A stretch of DNA of 64,000 bases from Pseudomonas marginalis (GCF_900105325.1 NZ_FNSU01000004.1:62001-126000), one strand, 5' to 3'. Shown: positions 8,135 through 17,276, numbered from the stretch's first letter. Notes: a model not told the origin generated them from the sequence alone. Made by a program: numbers and translations.

Positions 8135-8781
8135 GCCTGTTAAAACTCACCGGTGCCTTGCTGGCCCTGGCCTTGCTCGGCGGTTGCGCAGCCCCCAAGA
8201 CCATTGACTACACCGCGTACAAACAGGCGCGGCCCAAGTCGATCCTGGTACTGCCGCCGATCAACGAGTCGCCGGAAGTGCAGGCCTCGTACAGCCTGGT
8301 CTCGCAAGTGACCTACCCGCTGGCCGAAGCCGGCTACTACGTACTGCCGATTGCCCTGGTGGACGAAACCTTCCGCCAGAACGGCCTGACCACCGCCAAC
8401 GATATCCAGGGCGTGCCACCGGCCAAGCTGCATGACATCTTCGGCGCGGACGCGGCGCTGTACATCACCGTCAGCGAGTACGGCACCAAGTACATGCTGA
8501 TCTCCAGCGACACCGCCGTGACGGCCTCGGCCAAACTGGTGGACCTGCGCACCGGCACCACCCTGTGGACCGGTTCGGCGCGGGCGTCCAGTGAAGAAGG
8601 CAACAACAACGGCGGCGGACTGGTGGGCATGCTGATCACCGCGGCGGTCAAGCAAGTGATCAACAGCTCCACCGATGCGGCGCACCCGATTGCCGGCATC
8701 ACCAGTGCACGCCTGCTGTCGCCGGGCCAACGCGCGGGGATCCTGTACGGCCCGCGCAACCCGAAGTACGGCACGGACTGA
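8131..8781 (+). CDS. DUF799 lipoprotein (GNA1162-type)
   Basis: A 216-residue lipoprotein (lipobox LGGC). The body has SILVLPPINESPEVQASYSL, then TYPLAEAGYYVLPIALVDET and HDIFGADAALYITVSEYG, the pattern of the family typified by Neisseria GNA1162. The fold resembles TolB/CsgG-type outer-membrane lipoproteins. It overlaps the upstream gene by four bases (ATGA). A hairpin follows at 8797-8821, closing the operon. Confidence 0.85.
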   Translation: MSLLKLTGALLALALLGGCAAPKTIDYTAYKQARPKSILVLPPINESPEVQASYSLVSQVTYPLAEAGYYVLPIALVDETFRQNGLTTANDIQGVPPAKLHDIFGADAALYITVSEYGTKYMLISSDTAVTASAKLVDLRTGTTLWTGSARASSEEGNNNGGGLVGMLITAAVKQVINSSTDAAHPIAGITSARLLSPGQRAGILYGPRNPKYGTD

Positions 8782-8796
8782 TATCCGGATTCTGAG

Positions 8797-8821
8797 AACA
8801 CCACAGACCAACTGTGGTGTT
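8797..8821 (+). terminator. hairpin terminator of the lipoprotein operon
   Basis: AACACCACAG and CTGTGGTGTT form a perfect 10-bp stem with a 5-nt loop, 16 bases after the stop codon and followed by ATTT. Confidence 0.65.
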
Positions 8822-8902
8822 ATTTGAATCAGGGTTAACCCGAACATCCCGCACCTTGCGTCTGACCTTGTGAACGGATCATTCATTCACGAGGTTCAGC
8901 CC

Positions 8903-10525
8903 ATGTCCCGTCCTCTGCTCTTCCTGCGTCCTGCTGCCCAAGGCTTTGCCGTCACCCTGGTGGTGGCGCTGGCCGGGTGTGGGCTGTCTTCATCCCCTGA
9001 GTTGGCCAAACCGGCCGAGCCCGTAGCCGAGCTGCAACGCGCGTCGCCCCAGGGCGCCTTGGTCAAGCGCATGGCAATGCCCGCTCCAATGCGCATGCAG
9101 GAATCAGCGGCGATGGACTACCGCAGCGAACCCCGCGAGCAATACGCCAACCTGCCGGACAACCCGGTGCATCGCGTGGCCGAAACGCCGGTGTCCACCT
9201 TCAGCGTGGATGTCGACACAGGCAGCTACGCCAACGTCAGACGCTTCCTCAACCAAGGCAGCCTGCCGCCCGAAGGCGCTGTGCGACTGGAGGAAATGGT
9301 CAACTACTTCCCCTACAACTACGCCTTGCCCACCGACGGCTCACCGTTTGGCGTGACCACCGAAGTCGCCGCCACACCCTGGAACCCGCGCACGAAACTG
9401 CTGCGCATCGGCATCAAGGCGTCCGACCGCGCCGTGGCGGACCTGGCGCCGGCCAACCTGGTGTTCCTGGTGGATGTGTCCGGCTCCATGGACCGCCGCG
9501 AAGGCTTGCCGCTGGTGCAAAGCACCCTGAAATTGCTGGTGGATCAGTTGCGTGATCAGGACCGGGTTGCGTTGGTGGTCTACGCCGGTGAGTCCCGCGT
9601 AGTGCTCAAGCCCACATCGGGGCGCGACAAGGCCAGGATCCGCAATGCCATCGATCAACTCACCGCCGGCGGTTCCACGGCAGGCGCATCCGGCATCGAA
9701 CTGGCCTACCAGATGGCCCGCGAAGGCTTTATCGACAAGGGCATCAACCGCATCCTGCTGGCCACCGACGGTGACTTCAATGTGGGCGTCAGCGACTTCG
9801 ACAGCCTCAAGCAAATGGCCGCCCGCCAGCGTAAAAGCGGCGTGTCCCTCACCACCCTCGGCTTCGGTGTGGATAACTACAACGAACACCTGATGGAACA
9901 ACTGGCCGATGCCGGCGATGGCAATTACGCCTATATCGACAACCTGCGCGAAGCCCGCAAGGTGCTGGTGGACCAGCTCAGTTCAACCCTGGCGGTGGTC
10001 GCGCGGGATGTGAAAGTGCAGGTGGAATTCAACCCGGCACAGGTCAGCGAGTATCGACTGCTGGGCTATGAAAATCGCGCGCTCAAGCGTGAGGATTTCA
10101 ACAACGACAAAGTCGATGCCGGTGAGATCGGCGCAGGGCATACCGTGACCGCGCTGTATGAAATTGTGCCGAAGGGCCAGAGGGGCTGGTTGGAGCCCTT
10201 GCGCTACGCCACTGCGCCTGCGGCCGAAGGTAAATCCGATGAACTGGCGATGCTGCGCGTGCGCTACAAGCCCGCCACGGGCGGTGACAGCCGCTTGATC
10301 GAACGGCCCATCCGCCACGAAACCACCCAGGCCAGCGACGACCTGCGCTTCTCGGCGGCGGTGGCCGCCTTCGCCCAACAGCTCAAGGGCGATGGCCGCT
10401 ACACTGGCAGCATGAGTTTGAAGGACACCGCCGCATTGGCCCGCTCGGCCCGGGGCGATGACCCCTTTGGTCTGCGCAACGAGTTCGTGCAAATGGTGGA
10501 ACTGGCCCAAAGCCTGAAACCCTGA
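8903..10525 (+). CDS. VWA-domain lipoprotein (YfbK-like)
   Basis: A 540-residue lipoprotein with lipobox LAGC near residue 26. After a low-complexity linker come NPVHRVAETPVSTFSVDVDT and the VWA domain with MIDAS motif DVSGSMDRREG. Further on are DRVALVVYAGES and ATDGDFNVGVSDF, then a C-terminal DUF3520-like region. VWA domains bind a metal through the MIDAS site and mediate protein contacts. It is immediately upstream of an ECF sigma factor and its membrane partner, suggesting a shared envelope-stress unit. ATG at 8903 is chosen because it begins the signal sequence. Confidence 0.83.
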   Translation: MSRPLLFLRPAAQGFAVTLVVALAGCGLSSSPELAKPAEPVAELQRASPQGALVKRMAMPAPMRMQESAAMDYRSEPREQYANLPDNPVHRVAETPVSTFSVDVDTGSYANVRRFLNQGSLPPEGAVRLEEMVNYFPYNYALPTDGSPFGVTTEVAATPWNPRTKLLRIGIKASDRAVADLAPANLVFLVDVSGSMDRREGLPLVQSTLKLLVDQLRDQDRVALVVYAGESRVVLKPTSGRDKARIRNAIDQLTAGGSTAGASGIELAYQMAREGFIDKGINRILLATDGDFNVGVSDFDSLKQMAARQRKSGVSLTTLGFGVDNYNEHLMEQLADAGDGNYAYIDNLREARKVLVDQLSSTLAVVARDVKVQVEFNPAQVSEYRLLGYENRALKREDFNNDKVDAGEIGAGHTVTALYEIVPKGQRGWLEPLRYATAPAAEGKSDELAMLRVRYKPATGGDSRLIERPIRHETTQASDDLRFSAAVAAFAQQLKGDGRYTGSMSLKDTAALARSARGDDPFGLRNEFVQMVELAQSLKP

Positions 10526-10572
10526 TCTTGAACGCAACAGCGTTAACTTTACAAAAGGAGTTCGCCCCCTGC

Positions 10573-11145
10573 ATGGCTGTTCCAGATGATCCATCCAGCG
10601 ACGAATCGCTGCTGGCCCGCTACCGAACCGGTGACGCCGCCGCGTTCGAAGCCTTGTACGCGCGGCATCGCCAAGGCCTCTACCGCTTCCTCGTGTCCCT
10701 GAGCAACAAGGCCGAACTGGCCGAGGAAATCTACCAGGAGACCTGGCTCAGCCTGATCCGCAGCAACACCCAGCCACAAGGCCGCGCGAGTTTTCGTACA
10801 TGGCTGTTCCAGATCGCCCGCAACCGCCTGATCGACCACTGGCGCAAGCACGGCATCCACAACCCGCTGCACGACAGCTACGATGAGCAACTGCACGCCC
10901 AGGCCGACGACAGCGCCGGCCCTGAGCAACAGCTGAGCCTGAGCCGCGACCAGGCGCGCCTGGACGCCGCCCTGCAAGCCTTGCCCGAAGACCAGCGCGA
11001 AGTCTTCCTGCTACGCCTGCACGGCGACCTCGAAGTGCCGCAAATCGCCGCCCTCACCGGCGCCCCGCTGGAAACCGTAAAAAGCCGCCTGCGTTACGCC
11101 CAGCAGAAACTGCGCCGCCTGCTGGCCGAGGAGATACTCGCATGA
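10573..11145 (+). CDS. ECF-type RNA polymerase sigma factor
   Basis: A 190-residue sigma-70 family factor. Region 2 is visible in FEALYARHRQGLYRFLVSLS and AEEIYQETWLSLIR, with FRTWLFQIARNRLIDHWR forming region 2.4. Region 4 has LPEDQREVFLLRLHGDLEVP and the helix-turn-helix APLETVKSRLRYAQQKLR. It overlaps the next gene by four bases (ATGA), the usual coupling of an ECF sigma factor with an anti-sigma factor. AGGAG at 10556-10560 lies 12 bp before the ATG. Confidence 0.88.
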   Translation: MAVPDDPSSDESLLARYRTGDAAAFEALYARHRQGLYRFLVSLSNKAELAEEIYQETWLSLIRSNTQPQGRASFRTWLFQIARNRLIDHWRKHGIHNPLHDSYDEQLHAQADDSAGPEQQLSLSRDQARLDAALQALPEDQREVFLLRLHGDLEVPQIAALTGAPLETVKSRLRYAQQKLRRLLAEEILA

Positions 11146-11747
11146 CCGACTCCCGACACACTCCCGACACCGACGACGTGCTGACCCAGCATTACCGTCA
11201 ACACAGCACCGGCGAGCCGCCCGCGTCCCTTGACGCCCTCATCCTCAACGCCGCCCGCCGCGAGGCCCCGGCGCCGCAACCGAGCCTGTGGCAACGCTGG
11301 CTGCACGCCTGCCAACGCCCGCGCTGGCAAATGGCATTCGCCACCGTGGCCGGCTTGGCGCTGATGATCGGCGTGGTCACGCGCTCGCCAGTGCCACAAC
11401 CCGAAATCTCCACGGCGACCTTCTCCGCCCTGCACGAGGAAGCCGCCCGCCCGGCGCCGCAAGCGTTGTCCGCACCGGCGCCGATGGCGCGCATCGCCGC
11501 CGCGCCCAAGGCTGAACGTGCGCCGGTTCAGGCTGAGATGGCAGGTGCGCTGGCAGATGAATCGAGCGCCAGACTCAGCAAGCGCGCACCGTCAGCGTTG
11601 CCGTCGCTGGAGCAAGAGTTACAGGCGATCGTGCGCTTGCGGGAAGCGGGTGAAAGCAAAGCCGCGGATGAAAAATTGCTGGCGTTGCACGCGCGCTTCC
11701 CCGAGGAAGACCTGCCCGCACGGCTGGAGGCGCTGCGCACGCATTGA
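11142..11747 (+). CDS. single-pass membrane protein, probable anti-sigma factor
   Basis: A 201-residue protein with a cytoplasmic N-terminus containing ASLDALILNAARREAPAP, one membrane helix near residues 65-83 and an Ala/Pro-rich periplasmic part. The end is a helical segment (LEQELQAIVRLREAGESKAA). It overlaps the ECF sigma gene by ATGA. The topology and position fit a transmembrane regulator that sequesters the sigma factor. No zinc-binding HxxxCxxC motif is visible, so it is not a ZAS-type anti-sigma factor. Confidence 0.7.
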   Translation: MTDSRHTPDTDDVLTQHYRQHSTGEPPASLDALILNAARREAPAPQPSLWQRWLHACQRPRWQMAFATVAGLALMIGVVTRSPVPQPEISTATFSALHEEAARPAPQALSAPAPMARIAAAPKAERAPVQAEMAGALADESSARLSKRAPSALPSLEQELQAIVRLREAGESKAADEKLLALHARFPEEDLPARLEALRTH

Positions 11748-11777
11748 CTACAAAAAAAGAACAGGCCACCGGTAACC

Positions 11778-11808
11778 TGTGGCTTGCGGGGCAAGCCCGC
11801 TCGCCACA
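11778..11808. repeat. REP palindrome between convergent genes
   Basis: TGTGGCTTGCGGGGCAAGCC and its partner arm form an imperfect palindrome ending CTCGCCACA. It lies between two convergent genes and could serve as a bidirectional terminator. Confidence 0.6.
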
Positions 11809-11827
11809 GTGCCCTCAAGCCCCGTCT

Positions 11828-12463
11828 TCAACGCCGCGCATCAAAAACCATGCGCACCGCCAGGCCAGCCAGCACCGTCCCCATCAACCAGCGCTGCACC
11901 AACTGCCAAACCGGCTTGGCCGCCAGGAAGGTCGCGATGGAACCGGCCATGATGGCGATCACCGCATTCACGCTCACACTGATCATGATCTGGGTAAACC
12001 CCAGCACGATGGATTGTGTCAGCACGCTGCCGTGGCCAGTGGGGGAGATGAACTGGGGCAGCAATGACAGATACATCACCGCGACTTTCGGATTCAACAG
12101 GTTGGTCACAAAGCCCATCATGAACAGCTTGCGTGGGCCGTCCCTGGGCAAGTCGCGCACATGAAACGCCGAGCGCCCGCCGGGCTTGACCGCTTGCCAG
12201 GCCAGGTACAACAGGTAAAGCGCACCGCCGAGCCGGAGTGCGTCATACGCATACGGCACCGCCATCAGCAGCGCGGTAATCCCCAGCGCCGCGCAAAGCA
12301 TATACACGACGAAACCCAGCGCCACGCCGCCCAGTGAAATCAACCCGGCCAGCGGCCCCTGGCAGATCGAGCGCGAAATCAGGTAGATCATGTTCGGGCC
12401 GGGCGTCAGCACCATGCCAAGGGAAATCAGACCATACGCCAGCAGGCTCGACAGTTCGGGCAT
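11828..12463 (-). CDS. LysE/RhtB family amino-acid exporter
   Basis: A 211-residue inner-membrane protein with about six membrane segments. The signature LGMVLTPGPNMIYLISRSI is near residues 15-33, followed by GLISLGGVALGFVVYMLCAA and LNPKVAVMYLSLLPQF. LysE/RhtB proteins export amino acids such as lysine, homoserine or threonine; the substrate is not predictable. The ATG at 12463 follows AGGAGTGAACCC. It stands alone, convergent with the sigma-factor operon. Confidence 0.85.
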   Translation of the reverse strand: MPELSSLLAYGLISLGMVLTPGPNMIYLISRSICQGPLAGLISLGGVALGFVVYMLCAALGITALLMAVPYAYDALRLGGALYLLYLAWQAVKPGGRSAFHVRDLPRDGPRKLFMMGFVTNLLNPKVAVMYLSLLPQFISPTGHGSVLTQSIVLGFTQIMISVSVNAVIAIMAGSIATFLAAKPVWQLVQRWLMGTVLAGLAVRMVFDARR

Positions 12464-12640
12464 GGGTTCACTCCTGTAGGTTGAGCGCGTCGTTGCGCAG
12501 GTTGGATGCGCCTGATGGTAGGGCGGGAGCAGGGCGCGCGTTAGATACAGATCGGCTGACAAAACGTCATACAGGGGGCTTGGGCCGCTTGAGCACCCTT
12601 GGTTGGCGCCGGTCCGTCAGTTAAGGGCGAACACCCTACT

Positions 12641-12966
12641 TGTGGTGAGCGGGCTTGCTGTGGTGAGCGGGCTTGCCCCGCGCTGGGCTGCGAAGCAGCC
12701 CCAATCAGGATCCCTGTGTTCTGTCAGGTAAACCGCAGCGCCTGGTTTTGGGTCTGCTCCGCAGCCCAGCGCGGGCGGTGCGACGATTCGACAAGCCCGC
12801 TCACCACAAGTTACGAATAGTCCTCGATCACGTGGGGCGTGGAGGTGCAATCTCGAATGCGTTATCGGGTGAGCCTGCGCAAGCTTATTGTGGTGAGCGG
12901 GCTTGCTGTGGTGAGCGGGCTTGCTGTGGTGAGCGGGCTTGCCCCGCGCTGGGGTGCGAAGCGCCC
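12641..12966. repeat. REPIN cluster with tandem 18-bp units
   Basis: The unit TGTGGTGAGCGGGCTTGC occurs twice in tandem at 12641-12676 and three times at 12889-12942 with an exact 18-bp period. Each tandem leads into GCGCTGGG[CG]TGCGAAG. The first cluster ends in the inverted arm CAAGCCCGCTCACCACA at 12792-12808. No coding region is credible between 12464 and 13232; the stretch holds these repeats and the promoter described next. Confidence 0.8.
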
Positions 12967-13020
12967 CTATTGAAGACGACTGAGGTGGATCAGGCACGCC
13001 CCTGGCATCAACGCTTGCAG

Positions 13021-13037
13021 TGAGACGCAACGTCTCA
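13021..13037. promoter_or_regulatory. inverted repeat, candidate activator site
   Basis: TGAGACG-CAA-CGTCTCA is a perfect 7-bp inverted repeat. It lies about 120 bp upstream of the -24 element at 13158. A related half site GCGTCTCG occurs at 13073-13080. The spacing suits an enhancer site for a sigma-54 activator. Confidence 0.5.
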
Positions 13038-13157
13038 CGGTCTCGTCGCTACCGTGCGCGATCTGGCATGGCGCGTCTCGTTTGACCTCGATGCCGGCCA
13101 CCCTTGGGTGTTCATTCGGCGGCTCTAGGAGAGGGGCGTCCAGGCGTTTTTGCACAG

Positions 13158-13174
13158 CTGGCACCGGCCTTGCT
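13158..13174 (+). promoter_or_regulatory. sigma-54 (-24/-12) promoter
   Basis: CTGGCACCGGCCTTGCT matches the sigma-54 consensus TGGCAC-N5-TTGC with correct spacing. It is about 58 bp upstream of the dehydrogenase start codon, and no other gene intervenes. Confidence 0.65.
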
Positions 13175-13232
13175 CTGGCCACTGGCAACCCACCCGGCGC
13201 GCCAGTGCCAACCGTTTCAAGGAGACTTCGCT

Positions 13233-14327
13233 ATGAGCCTTTCGAGCAACTCGCAACGCAGCATGCGTGCCGCTGTCTGGCACGGTCGTAACGACATCCG
13301 CGTCGAAGACGTGCCGCTGCCCGTTTCGCCGCCTGCCGGTTGGGTGCAGATCCGCGTGCAATGGTGCGGCATTTGCGGCTCCGATCTGCATGAGTACGTG
13401 GCCGGCCCGGTGTTCATTCCGGTCGACGCCCCGCACCCGCTGACCGGGATCAAGGGCCAGTGCATTCTCGGTCATGAGTTTTGTGGCGAGATCGTCGAAC
13501 TCGGTGCCGGCGTACAGGGCTTCAGCGTCGGCGAGCCGGTGGCGGCCGATGCCTGTCAGCATTGCGGCACCTGCTACTACTGCACCCACGGGCTGTACAA
13601 CATTTGCGAGAACCTGGCCTTTACCGGCTTGATGAACAACGGTGCGTTCGCCGAACTGGTCAACGTGCCCGCCAACCTGCTGTACAAGCTACCGGCGAAC
13701 TTCCCCGCTGAAGCCGGGGCGCTGATCGAGCCTCTGGCCGTCGGCATGCACGCGGTGAAAAAAGCCGGAAGCCTGCTCGGGCAAAACGTCGTGGTGGTCG
13801 GCGCCGGCACCATCGGTCTGTGCACCATCATGTGCGCCAAGGCGGCGGGCGCGGCCCAGGTGATCGCGCTGGAAATGTCCGGCGCGCGCAAGGCCAAGGC
13901 CCGGGAAGTGGGGGCGACCCATGTGCTCGATCCGAATGAATGCGACGCCCTGGCCGAGGTCCGCCGCCTGACCGGCGGGCTCGGCGCGGACGTCAGTTTC
14001 GAATGCATCGGCAACAAACACACGGCCAAACTCGCCATCGACCTGATCCGCAAGGCCGGCAAGTGCGTACTGGTGGGCATCTTCGAAGAACCCAGTGAAT
14101 TCAACTTTTTCGAGTTGGTGGCCACTGAGAAACAGGTACTCGGCGCGCTGGCCTATAACGGTGAGTTCGCCGACGTGATCGCGTTTATCGCGGATGGGCG
14201 GCTGGACATCTCGCCACTGGTGACGGGGCGCATTCAGTTGGAGCAGATCGTGGGCCAGGGCTTCGAGGAACTGGTTAAAAACAAGGAACACAATGTGAAG
14301 ATCATTGTGTCGCCTGCCAGGGTCTGA
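13233..14327 (+). CDS. 2,3-butanediol dehydrogenase-type zinc alcohol dehydrogenase
   Basis: A 364-residue medium-chain dehydrogenase. CGICGSDLHEY gives the catalytic zinc cysteine and GHEFCGE the zinc histidine/glutamate. CQHCGTCYYCTHGLYNIC is the structural zinc loop, and VVVVGAGTIG the NAD-binding Rossmann motif. Sequence character fits (R,R)-butanediol dehydrogenases, which interconvert butanediol and acetoin. ATG at 13233 follows AAGGAG; an upstream in-frame extension would cover the promoter. In many Pseudomonas the homologue is next to acetoin-cleavage (aco) genes; here none is adjacent. The sigma-54 promoter suggests activation by an AcoR-type protein elsewhere. Confidence 0.85.
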   Translation: MSLSSNSQRSMRAAVWHGRNDIRVEDVPLPVSPPAGWVQIRVQWCGICGSDLHEYVAGPVFIPVDAPHPLTGIKGQCILGHEFCGEIVELGAGVQGFSVGEPVAADACQHCGTCYYCTHGLYNICENLAFTGLMNNGAFAELVNVPANLLYKLPANFPAEAGALIEPLAVGMHAVKKAGSLLGQNVVVVGAGTIGLCTIMCAKAAGAAQVIALEMSGARKAKAREVGATHVLDPNECDALAEVRRLTGGLGADVSFECIGNKHTAKLAIDLIRKAGKCVLVGIFEEPSEFNFFELVATEKQVLGALAYNGEFADVIAFIADGRLDISPLVTGRIQLEQIVGQGFEELVKNKEHNVKIIVSPARV

Positions 14328-14439
14328 CGCGCACGCTGACCGCCGCAGTCTTTGCCCCGCTCCTGATTCCCCAAGCAAAACAGGGGAGAGGAGCGGAGGC
14401 AACACGGCGCTAAAAATCTTCGCAGCCAGCGTCCTTCAC

Positions 14440-16242
14440 TCACGCATCCACAGGCCAGGTACCGCGACGCACCATCTCCCGGACACGATCAGCCCCGTTG
14501 GCCCGAACCAGCAACTCCATGCGTGCTTTCTCGATGTCCTCGGCACTCCATTGGTCGGTCGCCATCGTGGCTTTTTCATGGGACCAACCGTTGTCGTAGT
14601 GACGTACCACATACTGCTGCTGGTATTCCCACATCGACGTCCCGGGAATCGGCGTGACGATAAACGGGTTGGCGTACGCCATGCCGGCACCCATGAGGTT
14701 GACCGCGTAATCGATGGTGCGGTCGATCAGCTCCAGGCTCTCTACAAAAGGCTTTTGCCCAGGTCCGCCGGGGGGGTTGACGAACCCCAGCATGAACCCG
14801 CCGGTAACCTGAATGCCGTGCTCGGTAAAAATCTCGATGAGCTCGAACGTCGAGTGCTGAATTGCGTTAAGTCGGGATTTGTTGGAATTGACCAGGCTGT
14901 CTTCGTTCGCGCTCTCCACCGCGAGGTAGATGTTGTAGCAGCCATTTTCGGCAATCGACCGAATGAACTTCCTGGCCGTGAGCCCGCCTTTTACCGCCTC
15001 GATCACATTGCGATATTGCGGGTTCTTGCGCTCCTTCTCATCCATCTGGTCGATGAAGCGTTCGCCCAAATGCAGCAGGATCAGGTTGAAAAGGCTCAAC
15101 CCGCCTTCTTCGACCCAGGGCAAGTCATGTTTTTTCAGGAGCTTGCCAACCTCCATCGCATACAACGGGTCATGCATCAGGTGATCGTCCTCGATCAGCA
15201 CTTCAGTGACTCCCTGTTTCACCAGATCGGCCAGGTGCAGGTCAAACCAGTCCAGGCCAAGTGCACGCCAAGGACCGTTGATTTTCGGGATGTAGCAGAA
15301 GTTACAGTTCACGTTGCAGCCAATCGTGGAGAATATCTGCGCCCAGGCGCCATGCTTGCGTACGCGTGCTCCTGAGGAGTGATAAGGCTGCAGGTAATGC
15401 TTCATGTCCAGAAAGCTGAAGTCCGGCAAGGGCATGACGCCGAGCCGCTCCTCGAGGTCCTGCCGCTTGGGGATGATGCTCAGGTAGCTGGACTTCTGGG
15501 TGGGCCGGATCAGTTGCGCCCGGCTGTCGCGGTACGCCACCCCAGGTACGGCATTGATGTCTGTGCCTTCGTGAGTCAAGGCATCGAGCAGCAGGGTAAA
15601 GGCGCGGTCAGCTTCATTGATCAGCGCGAAGTCGAAGGCCGAATCCAGCAGTGCGTTCTTCCAGTCACCACTGGAGTGAGCGCCGCCAGTGACCAGCACC
15701 AGGTTGGGATCGAGGGTTTTCACCAGCTCGGCCAACGCCCGTGCATTGCCCCATTGCACGGTGTAGTTGCACTGGATCCCGACAATATCGGGCTGCGCGG
15801 TTTCGATGATCTCGCGTATCTGCGTATCGGTCAGGCCGTAGCGGATCAGATGCCCTTGGTCGACCTTGACCAGGCTGTGCTCCTGGGACCAGCCGGCAAA
15901 GGGCGAATCGACAATCTGCACGTCATAACCGGCCCGCCGGGCCACCGTGGCGATGCGCAACAGGCCGATAGGCGTACCGGCACGCTTCATCACTTCGAAC
16001 GTATCAATGCCGATGCGGGCAAATGCGCTGTCGTGCGACGTGGGCTCGATCAGACGTGTGTAGGGCGGCACAAACAGCAGCACACGAGGTGCCTCGCCAT
16101 GGGCGCGACGACGGATGCCGGTTCGGCTGTTCAGCAACGATGGCTTTCCCAGATGACTGAGTAAGGGCCGCGTGGGCGCGACTGAAAAACTCGGCCCGTC
16201 GCTCTCGATCCTCAGGGTTCCCTGCGAAGCTATCAAGTTCAT
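14440..16242 (-). CDS. cobalamin-binding-domain radical SAM protein
   Basis: A 600-residue class-B-type radical SAM enzyme. After a 50-residue N-terminal extension comes a B12-binding-like domain (about 50-250: APRVLLFVPPYTR, GLLRIATVARRAGYDVQIVD, DIVGIQCNYTVQWGN, VLVTGGAHSSGDW). The radical SAM domain then contains the cluster motif CNVNCNFC (Cys near 309, 313 and 316) and AVESANEDSLVN. Enzymes of this type often methylate unactivated carbon or phosphorus in natural-product pathways. The substrate here is unknown. It is 25 bp downstream of an EamA exporter gene and on the same strand. AGGAGACAGGGAA precedes the ATG. Confidence 0.85.
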   Translation of the reverse strand: MNLIASQGTLRIESDGPSFSVAPTRPLLSHLGKPSLLNSRTGIRRRAHGEAPRVLLFVPPYTRLIEPTSHDSAFARIGIDTFEVMKRAGTPIGLLRIATVARRAGYDVQIVDSPFAGWSQEHSLVKVDQGHLIRYGLTDTQIREIIETAQPDIVGIQCNYTVQWGNARALAELVKTLDPNLVLVTGGAHSSGDWKNALLDSAFDFALINEADRAFTLLLDALTHEGTDINAVPGVAYRDSRAQLIRPTQKSSYLSIIPKRQDLEERLGVMPLPDFSFLDMKHYLQPYHSSGARVRKHGAWAQIFSTIGCNVNCNFCYIPKINGPWRALGLDWFDLHLADLVKQGVTEVLIEDDHLMHDPLYAMEVGKLLKKHDLPWVEEGGLSLFNLILLHLGERFIDQMDEKERKNPQYRNVIEAVKGGLTARKFIRSIAENGCYNIYLAVESANEDSLVNSNKSRLNAIQHSTFELIEIFTEHGIQVTGGFMLGFVNPPGGPGQKPFVESLELIDRTIDYAVNLMGAGMAYANPFIVTPIPGTSMWEYQQQYVVRHYDNGWSHEKATMATDQWSAEDIEKARMELLVRANGADRVREMVRRGTWPVDA

Positions 16243-16267
16243 TTCCCTGTCTCCTTACCCGTCGAGA

Positions 16268-17173
16268 TCAACGCGAGGTCGTGCGTGAGCGTGAAGTGGC
16301 GATGACCGCCCCCGTAATGATCAACACCGCGGGAATCATCAAGATCGGCTTGGCATCGCTTTGCCCCACGGCAATCAGCAGCAGTGTGGAGAACAGCGGC
16401 GCCAGGTAAGACAGGGCGCCCAGCATCGATAGGTTTCCGTGCTTGGTCGCGTGGTCCCAGGCGAAAAAAGCCAGTCCTACCGGGCCCAAACCCAGGGCAA
16501 TGATCGCCGCCCACTGGCCCGGCTCAGGCCGCACCGTGGTTTCGAACGCCAGGTGGCAGAGCCCCCCGGCCACAGCCACCAGCCCGCAAATACCCCCGAC
16601 TATGCTGCTCGGAACATGGCTGAACCGCCGGTTGAACACCGAATAAATCGCCCAGACCCAGGCACACGCAAAGGCGGCGGCGTAACCGATAACCGGCATC
16701 GACGCACTGTCACTCCGGGCCCGCAGTTGCATGATGAAGGCCGTCCCCGCCAGGCCGAGCAAGGCGCCCAACAGCTGGCGCTTGCGCAGCGACTCGCCGG
16801 TGGCAAAGCTCGACAGCAGCACGATCAGCAGCGGCCACAGATAGGCAATCAGGCTGGCTTCAGCCGCAGGCGCGGCCTTCAGGGCAAAGAAATACAACGC
16901 GTGATAGACGAAGATCCCGGTAAACCCCGTCGCCCACACAGACCAGGGCTGGCGCCAACTGCTGAACCCTGCTGCGCCACGCAGCCCCAGCACGCACAGG
17001 CTGGCCACGAAGGCGACCGCGAAGCTCAAAGCCAGCAACTGAAAGGCCGGGATCCCGGCGGTCAAGGTGGTCAGAAGCGCCAGGCACGCCCACAAAAACA
17101 CGGCAATCACCCCGATCAGCGTCGCACTGGCGGTGCCCTTGGCAAGGGTGATGGATGGGTTGGAAGTGCTCAT
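16268..17173 (-). CDS. EamA (DMT superfamily) exporter
   Basis: A 301-residue membrane protein with ten predicted helices in two EamA repeats. ATLIGVIAVFLWACLALLT opens the first, and FACAWVWAIYSVFNRRFS the second. GLGPVGLAFFAWDHATKHGN with YLAPLFSTLLL resembles the YddG aromatic-amino-acid exporter. DMT proteins export amino acids or related metabolites. It lies between an AraC-family gene and the radical SAM gene, all on one strand, and may export that enzyme's product. Confidence 0.83.
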   Translation of the reverse strand: MSTSNPSITLAKGTASATLIGVIAVFLWACLALLTTLTAGIPAFQLLALSFAVAFVASLCVLGLRGAAGFSSWRQPWSVWATGFTGIFVYHALYFFALKAAPAAEASLIAYLWPLLIVLLSSFATGESLRKRQLLGALLGLAGTAFIMQLRARSDSASMPVIGYAAAFACAWVWAIYSVFNRRFSHVPSSIVGGICGLVAVAGGLCHLAFETTVRPEPGQWAAIIALGLGPVGLAFFAWDHATKHGNLSMLGALSYLAPLFSTLLLIAVGQSDAKPILMIPAVLIITGAVIATSRSRTTSR

Positions 17174-17276
17174 GCAAGCCCCGTCTGCGGATAATCCTCA
17201 AGCGGGAACAATAGAAAGGTCGAGAGAGCGAGTATTGATCAGGCCCGCCGAAGAATTGTTCGGGACTGCTGTTTTT

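Noticed and set aside
12641..12966. CRISPR array
   Set aside because: The 18-bp units are directly adjacent with no spacers and belong to a REP family found elsewhere in the window.
14305..15375. A 356-codon frame opposite the radical SAM gene
   Set aside because: It is antisense to a gene with clear catalytic motifs; long antisense frames are common in GC-rich genomes.
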